Origin: Distichodus sexfasciatus
Taxonomy: Eukaryota > Chordata > Actinopteri > Characiformes > Distichodontidae
Reading direction: 5' to 3'
Length of the DNA: 64,000 nt
NCBI GenBank assembly: GCA_032718565.1
Contig: JAVGVS010000753.1
Span: 18,501-82,500, forward strand
In this document: positions 56,704-64,000 of the stretch, piece by piece
How the letters are laid out: each line of letters opens with the position of its first letter
Position numbering within the stretch: position 1 is the stretch's first letter
Position numbers and translations under genes: made by a program
The notes under the pieces: model-generated
What the model was told of the DNA's origin: nothing
Database searches by the model: none
Seen by the model: the letters and a program-made list of their open reading frames with translations, nothing else

Positions 56704-59700
56704 TTCTTATTAGCCTATCTTTTTGAAAGGGGGTGGCAAGAGGTTCACGATGAGGGGGGTGTTTGTATAAACATACTAAAATACAGGCAGACAAACACAA
56801 ACAAAGACACATATACATGCTGTATAAAGCTGTACTCTTTCTGCACAGGCTGCAAATTTCCATTTTACCTGAAGAGGGCAATATTTAGACAACACATCTC
56901 AGCTCAATATATTAAGCTTACTTCAGATTCATGAATCATTTGTGATAAATTACATCTGCCAATATTAATACATTTTATGATTTATACGTTGGCTCTGGCA
57001 GGAACATTCAGCAGTACAAACATGTTTTAATTTGTAATCGGCCTGTATGTCTACAACACATGCAGGGCATTTGTCAGGCTCAATGACCTTTATTCCTTTA
57101 TTCCTGCAAAATATATATGCAATGTCAGAACATGTGACCGCTTATATATTTATATATTTTTCAAAGCATTGTTTATTACAATCACAGTCACAATGCATAG
57201 TTATTCTCAATCTCTGTTGCTCTGCTGTTCAAATTCTGTGATTTGTAAAACGAACACAGAGATCAGTAAGAGGCCTGATATATTCCAGGTGTTCATTTGT
57301 TCAGATTTAGTGAAGATGGATTAACTCAAGTAAAGACTCTAAGGGAACAGCTGTTTCATTACTGAATGTATTTTTTACTTCATAAATAAACTGTTTAACT
57401 CTGGTTTTCATCATGAATTGTATTGATTGAGAACATTTAATATTATGATTACCACACATTTATTTGCCTAAGCTATTTACTTATTAATCAGTGTGCTATA
57501 GTGTGAATGTTTGCATCTTCATATATAATACACAACCACCTCACTGAGAGATGCACTGTACGAATGTTAACTAGAACCTGTCAGTCAGTCCAATGTAAAA
57601 TCAAACCACTTTGGGCTTCAATCAGTCAGTTCTGCACCACCAGTCTTCATGCTCTCATATTAATGACCATAGTAATGACTCACAGGACAGCAGCAGTGTC
57701 ACTGACAAGCCCTCCCACAGCGGACAGTGACTGGACAGAAGGAAAATGGTGAGTCTTGTGATCACAATAGCTAACCATCTAAAAGTCATTTCTATTAACA
57801 ATTATCTACTATTTTGCCTTATGTTTTGGTCATTTTGGCAAAAACAAATGTTTGAAACCTGATATTTTACTACTAGTACAGTGGAATGACCAAACTGGAC
57901 ATGATAAAGAGGGTCCTGCAGGAGGCAGTATAACACTTCCTTTAGAGTTTCCTTGACCAGCTCTGTGCATCTGTCCAATTAAAACACTGAAATGTATCAT
58001 TTGAATCAACAGTCCTTATGAAACATTGAGCCTTCAAACAAATTATTTACCTTAAACTCATTGTGTAGGAACGTTATAGTTTTGAGATTATATTGACTGA
58101 TATAATCACTGTGGCCAGAAACATGGTGTTTGTCATTTTGATTCTCGGTCTGTTTGTTTTGTAAAACACAGAGATGCAAACAGATCGAGGGTACAGAAAT
58201 TAGAGTGTTTTAGAGACGTTTGTATTGCTTTTATGTATATGACTTTGGCAATGTTATTTACAAAATAGCACACTTACTTAATGTAAAATATGTTATTGAA
58301 TTTCTTATAAGAAAATCAATATTTTAAGGAAGCAGTAAATAACTACTCATGGTCTCGTTTTGTTAATTAAAAGCTTCAGGTTCTGTTGGAGACAAAACAT
58401 TTGCTAAATAAATTATGGATAATGTAAGGAATCATCTAAAAATGTATATTAAAAATATTAAAATATTAAATATTAATCTAAAACTAGGTGCATGTTCCAC
58501 AATCTACTCTTTACTGACAAAGAGTTATTTTTCAAAGCAACAAAACACAGAAATTGCAAAACATATTTAGAATTTAGACTATGTATATATCTTTGTTAGG
58601 GAAAATGTAAAATCTTGAATAAATGTGAAAACTGGTTTGACTTGAATGACAGAAGACCTTTATGAGTTGATAAAGATTAATCTCAGATATAAAACAAGTG
58701 TTGGATCTGCTGCAGCTAGAGCTGTTGAACATAAATAAAAACAATAAGCTGTGCAGATTTAACCATTAATAATGTTTAGTTAAAATACAGTTATAATAAG
58801 AATGTAATAATATTATATATTCTAGTATTTTGTTAATAATTACATTGACTATTAGTGTTTAATCATGACTATTTGCAAGTTGTAAATCATTTTTATTTAC
58901 GAAATAAAATTAAGAAGTAAAATAAAGAAGTGCATGTTGAGGAATAAAGTTTGTTTTTTAGTAGCTATTGCATATAACATTTATAACGAGCTGCAGATTA
59001 AATGATCAAACGAGTTCATAAAGAACTGTTCTAAAGAAACGCTCTACAGGCGCTTGTGTTTGGGTGAAAGCTTCTTCTAAAGCTTCATCTGGACAATTTT
59101 TACTGCCCTTTGGGACAAGGCAATGCCTCTAAATCCCAAAACTATGTGGTGAAAAGGTAAGTCTTTCTCCTTAATAAATATGTACAGGCATGTGCAAAAA
59201 GTAGAAAAATAAAAGAATAAATGAATAAACCAAACTGAAAGTAGTTCAGGTCAAACACTCAGGTGATTAATCTGCTGAAATTAATCCATATGTTGAAGTT
59301 TTCAAATTACTCCCTGGTCTACTAAAAAAAAGTATTCTATTTATAATAATATAGATTTTTGTAGAATTTGGGTTTTATGATGCCTACACAATGTCTGTAC
59401 ATGAATATTTCTGTTCACCTCTGAAAAAAAGTGTTCTATTTATTTACTGAAAAAGATCTGAAAGAAATTAATCAATATTCTATGCTACGGGAGTCAGTCT
59501 CATGAGTAGAGAGATGGACATGACTTCTAAGAGGAGCAACAATCATCAGAGCTTAGATGACAGTGAGATTTTAATAAATGAAAATTCATATTTTCTGTTG
59601 ACTTATGTGAGCTATGTGATCACACCTGACAATAAAAAGTAATTTTTACTGAAAGTAAAAAGTAAAACTGTTCATTTGCAATTTTTCAAACAGTTTTTTC

Positions 59701-59716
59701 ACTTTTCCACTAATGG
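56141..59716. other. Long AT-rich stretch with simple repeats
   Basis: Poly(A) lies at 56391-56407 and (TTC)n at 56671-56701. One splice-like open stretch, 57676-57749, starts ATG and ends 'ggaaaatg|gtgagt', but has no recognised family. No other gene or transposon is recognised. Confidence 0.4.
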
Positions 59717-61905
59717 GCAAGGCAAGGCAAATTTATTTATATAGCACATTTCATACACAGAGGTAATTCAAAGTGCTTTACATAAAAGGAAGTAGAATAA
59801 TCATAAAAACAATAATAAAAACAATAATCATAAAAACAATGCAAAATGATTTAAAAATGATTTAAAAATTTATTTAAAATAAGTTCAAGACAGTTAAAAA
59901 CAGAATGCAATCAGTTCGGACGAAGCACGGTGCTCATTCAGTAAATGCACAGCTAAACAGATGAGTTTTGAGTCTAGATTTAAATGTAGCTAATGTTTTA
60001 GAACATTTGATCTCTTCTGGAAGCTGATTCCAACTGCGGGCAGCATAATAGCTAAAAGCGGATTCCCCTTGTTTTGTGTGAACCCTTGGTATTTCTAATT
60101 GACTCGATCCTAATGATCTGAGCGGTCTGTTAGGTTTATATTCAGTGAGCATGTCTGCAATGTATTTAGGTCCTAGGCCATTGAGTGATTTATAGGTCAG
60201 TAAAAGTACTTTAAAATCAATTCTAAATGTAACTGGAAGCCAGTGTAGGGACCTGAGGACTGGTGTGATATGCTCAGATTTTCTGGTTCTAGTCAGAATC
60301 CTGGCAGCAGCGTTCTGGACGAGCTGCAGCTGTCTAATGGTTTTCTTGGGAAGGCCAGTGAGGAGACCATTACAATAATCCACCCTGCTTGTGATAAAGG
60401 CATGAACAAGTTTCTCCAAGTCTTGGCTGGAAACAAAACATCTAATTCTTGCAATGTTTTTAAGATGATAGTATGCTGATTTAGTTACTGCTTTGACATG
60501 ACTACTGAAACTAAGATCTGACTCCATAATCACACCAAGATTCCTGACTTGGTTTTTAGTTGTTTGACCCCTAGCATCAAGATATGCATTCACCTTAAGA
60601 ACTTCCTCTTTGCTTCCGAATGCAATGACTTCAGTTTTCTCCTTGTTTAACTGAAGGAAGTTCTGGCACATCCAACTGTTTATTTCATCGATGCATTGGC
60701 AGAGGGAGTCAATGGGGCTGTAGTCATTTGGTGATAATGCTCGGTAAATCTGGGTATCATCAGCATAGCTGTGATAGGCAATTTGGTTCTTTCTCATTAT
60801 TTGACTTAGTGGGAGCATATACAGGCTAAACAAGAGCGGCGCAAGAATTGAGCCTTGAGGGACTCTGCATGTCATGGACGTCCACTTAGACTTATGCTCT
60901 CCTATACTCACATAATAACCTCTCCCTTCTAAGTATGACCTGAACCAATTGAGAGCCATCCCAGAAAGCCCGACCCAGTTTTCCAGTCTCTCTAGAAGAA
61001 TGTTATGATCGACAGTGTCAAACGCAGCACTAAGATCTAGTAGTACCAGCACTGATACTTTGCAAGAATCAGAATTTAGGCGAATATCATTTATTATCTT
61101 AACAAGCGCTGTCTCTGTGCTGTGATGCGGTCGGAAACCAGATTGAAAATTGTCCAGGTGTCCATTTAAGTTTAAGTAGTTGTTCAACTGATTGAAAACT
61201 ACCTTTTCAATAATCTTGCCTATAAAAGGGAGATTAGATATTGGTCTATAGTTGCTCAATATGGTGTTATCAAGATTGCTCTTTTTCAGAAGGGGCTTAA
61301 CAACTGCAGTTTTCAGGGAGTTTGGAAAAGTCCCAGAAAGAAGAGAGGTGTTCACCACTTCTAGGAGATCTGCTTCTAAACAGTTAAACACACTTTTGAA
61401 AAAAGATGTGGGAAGTGTGTCAAGGTTGCAGGTTGAGGAGTTAAGGTGCTGCACTATTTCTTCCAAAGTTTTGCTATCGATTGCTTCAAAAACAGACAAA
61501 GAGACTTCTTTTTGAAATTGCGGTCGGATCTGTGTGACCTCTGCATAACTTGAGGATGTGCTAATCACCTTTCTGATATTAATGATCTTCTCTGAAAAGA
61601 AGGAGGCAAAGTCATTGCATTTACTGTCAGAGAGCATTTCACTGGGAATCTGACTTGGGGGGTTTGTTAGTCTCTCAACAGTAGCAAAAAGAGTGCAAGT
61701 GTTGTTTATGTTACTGTTTATAAGGTTTGAAAAGAACTTCTGTCTTGCTGTGGCTAGTTCCACATTGACAGCATGAAGGCTGTCTTTATAGATGCTATAG
61801 TGAATTTCAAGTTTCGTCTTCCGCCACATCCGCTCAGCTTTTCTGCATTGTCTTTTCATACTCTGTACTGCTGTTGATCTTCTGGGGAACTTTTTCCCAG
61901 CAGGC
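59717..61905 (-). mobile_element. 5'-truncated L2-clade LINE with long open RT frame
   Basis: A continuous minus frame (61859-59934, 641 codons from the first ATG and open further upstream to about 61905) encodes an L2/CR1-type reverse transcriptase. Motifs: 'LSNYRPISNLPFIGKI' (residues ~201-216), 'LLDLSAAFDTVDHN' with the first catalytic Asp (~273-286), 'VPQGSILAPLLFSLYM' (~333-348) and 'HSYADDTQIY' with the Asp pair (~363-372). The C-terminal block contains 'LQLVQNAAARILTRTRK', 'LHWLPVTFRIDFK' and 'SWNQLPEEI'. The 3' UTR ends in the tail 'aatttatttatatagcacat' (59730). The apurinic endonuclease domain is missing at the 5' end, so the copy is not autonomous, but the RT has no visible stop or frameshift and is the best-preserved coding sequence in the window. 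Confidence 0.85.
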
Positions 61906-63725
61906 TGCAGTGAGGATCAGAGATGTCAGCAGTGTGTTGTGACAATTTACTGTGTGTTTCCTCTCCCTCTCCCTGCCCCGAATTTCATTAGTTTCCATAG
62001 TTAACACACTCTCTTAGTTTTGAACAATGCCTTAGCTGGAGATTCCCCTATAGAGACAAGAGAGCGATTCAACGAACCCCGAGGCCCCTCTCCCCCTCCC
62101 CCCTCTCTCTTTAATACTAGTAATTATCTGTAGCTGGGGGAGGTGGTAAATTGGATTAGCATGGCGAGGTTTCAGCTCAGTGATTTCCCTCCATCGCCAG
62201 TGTGGTGACCCCTGCACTGATAAGGAAAGAGGCGTCATGTTTTTGGAGTGCAGGTGGCCTGTGCTGCTCATGGCCTTCTTTAGGGAACAAAATTTTTCTG
62301 GGTTTTTTTTTCAGAGAGGTCAGATTGTCCCTCAAGTATTTGTCCACGTGCTCTTGTTTCCCCCTTGTTTTGGGTTAGCATTAAAAGTTTCTACATTTCA
62401 GTTCATCATTAGTCTTGACACTGCACCAAGTTGTTCTTGAACAGTTAGGCGGAACCTGGAATCACTAAAGAGAGGCAACAATCAATAATAATCAATTACA
62501 AATTAGTGATGAAGTAAGTCAACTAACCTGCTAACGTTTTACATTACTATCGCTTATATTAACTACTGATTTGGAAAAAATATTTTTTACCTTACTGGGT
62601 AAAAGAGCATTTCATCCACAAAAACTAATGTGAAACTGTAGGAAAATGAATGTTTGTTTATACATATTTAAAAATAATACAAACATGTTAAACTATGACC
62701 TTAAATAATAATTAACACTCACATTTGGAACTTCACGGACCCTTCCAAGAAATCACAACTACGGCAAAAAAATCCGCTCTAAAGCAGTTCCAAATATTGG
62801 GCCTGCGGAGACTGAACACACTACACAAAGGAAGGAAATGAACAGCGTTCTCTCTGTTTGCTCTTCATTTAGACAGCAGTCTGAAAAGACCTTTAATCCT
62901 TCACTTCCTACTGTGCCATCCACAGACGGAGATCAAACAGCAGCCCCATGCTGCCACACTCTTCCTCCCTTCATCACAGAGGTGTGGAGAGGGGAATGTA
63001 AGGAGGAGAAAAGAGAATTAATTTCAAGAAGAATGACAGTCCTGTAAACAGAATAACATGCACTAACATTACGTTTCCCTGGCCTTTCTCAGCCTTGTTC
63101 TGACCGGCGCTGTGCTGTGCTCTGTTCCTGTGGATCACAAGTCATGTAAGAAACTGTATAATATTTCAAAAACGTCTGAGTACAACAATTGATCATTTAA
63201 CAGTAAGTTAATTTTACTTGATATTTCTTGATCCTCATCTTTTATCTGTCTTGATTATTTAAAGACATCAATGCTTTTTTTCTGTCACCTTTCAGCAAAA
63301 GACAGGAGTTAGCAGCTAAATACAACACATGACACTAACGCAACTACTCAACACTCTGCCTTAACGATAATTAACACATTTCCAACAAAACTCAATTTCG
63401 TCTATTTATTTCATCTCGGGTGGAAAACCTACAGCAGCTGATATTAGATGATGTACCGCTCCTCCGTAAGCATGTTTGTTTAATCTTGTCTCTAAAAGAG
63501 CAAAACTGCCATATTTATTGCTCAAGGTGTAGCATGTTTTACTGCCTTCAATGAAAATTTAACATCATTCATGAATTCTTAAGTAAGAGTCAGAAATGTA
63601 CACTCAGAAATGCATTTCAAAATGCACACAAATGTGAAACCTTTCATGGAATTTACATACCATCAGAAATGTGGCAGCAGATTGTGTAGTTCAGCAGCCT
63701 CAGCCCTGCTCCATGAAATTAGAAA
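61906..63725. other. AT-rich stretch without recognised gene
   Basis: A pyrimidine-rich patch lies at 62080-62112. Short frames exist (62838-63047 plus) but show no family signature. Confidence 0.4.
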
Positions 63726-63965
63726 TTAGGGTAACCAACTGGGGAGCTGGTAGTGTAACCAACAGGAAGTTGGCCCCGTGAATGGTGGGCTGGTAAAGGT
63801 GCCACTGAGGTACCACAGGGTATCATCTACAAGCACTGCTCCTCCAGCACTGCCCATGTCAGATGTCCGCTGCTCTTTCACGGATGGGTCAAATGCAGAG
63901 CTCACATTTGGTTGACATGCACTTTGTGTTGTGCTGTGTTCGCAATGACAAATAATCACTCACTT
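63726..63965 (-). repeat. SINE-like dispersed repeat, family B, inverted copy
   Basis: 'tttcacggatgggtcaaatg', 'cagagctcaca' and 'gctgtgttcgcaatgacaa' are the reverse complement of the 53270-53365 block, and the left part ('gtgccactgaggtacc') matches 53418-53450. It is non-coding. Confidence 0.6.
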
Positions 63966-64000
63966 AAACCTTAACCAGCTTCCAGAAAAGATTTCAGAAA

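Noticed and set aside
56663..56881. Minus frame ending in an Arg run
   Set aside because: The Arg run is the complement of the (TTC)n microsatellite.
1..64000. CRISPR arrays, operons, tRNA/rRNA genes, or a defence-island-like gene cluster
   Set aside because: The DNA is vertebrate in character, the tandem array has no spacer structure, and no tRNA cloverleaf or rRNA segment was recognised.

Overview
This window is ray-finned fish DNA. The evidence is repeat content and gene type: L2-like LINE tails, hAT, Ty3/Gypsy and retrovirus-like pol relics, fish-type TRIM PRY-SPRY exons with the 96-nt coiled-coil exon, and AT-rich introns with canonical GT/AG sites. An otophysan (characin, catfish or carp relative) is possible, but the sequence alone does not settle it. 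Nothing bacterial (operons, Shine-Dalgarno sites, CRISPR) is present.

Layout. 0-2 kb: three diverged 126-bp repeat units joined to a truncated TRIM 3' block with an open PRY-SPRY exon. 2-10 kb: AT-rich DNA, a mosaic dispersed repeat (called family A here) and a 1.48-kb hAT element with a perfect 8-bp target-site duplication (TSD). 10-18 kb: two solo LTRs of one family with intact 5-bp TSDs, an L2 3' fragment and a decayed Gypsy chromovirus. 18-27 kb: more family A, an unassigned 141-codon exon, a second Gypsy element, an unassigned open frame and a retrovirus-like pol relic. 27.4-32 kb: a 717-bp long-arm inverted-repeat element followed directly by about 3.8 kb of a ~21-bp minisatellite. 35-38.7 kb: an adad2-like gene on the + strand whose exon structure is readable but which carries several frameshifts and stops. 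39-43 kb: TAA repeats, a Tc1/mariner-like end and a non-LTR ORF1 relic. 43.8-50.8 kb: hAT transposase pieces and a TRIM pseudogene on the - strand. 50.8-51.9 kb: an ercc6l-like SNF2 relic. 52-56 kb: a 614-bp TIR element, a truncated third copy of the solo-LTR family, an internally deleted hAT derivative and a small CpG-rich patch. 56-64 kb: mostly featureless AT-rich DNA with one 5'-truncated L2 LINE that keeps a long open RT frame.

No complete, clearly functional host gene is visible. The three recognisable host loci (TRIM, adad2-like, ercc6l-like) are all partial or broken. The transposons carry internal deletions, lost catalytic residues or frameshifts. The window therefore reads as a transposon-rich accessory region. 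No coherent new multi-gene system was found. The most unusual items are the minisatellite with apparent higher-order structure, the inverted-repeat element beside it, the decaying adad2-like locus, and an hAT insertion 10 bp past an ercc6l splice donor.
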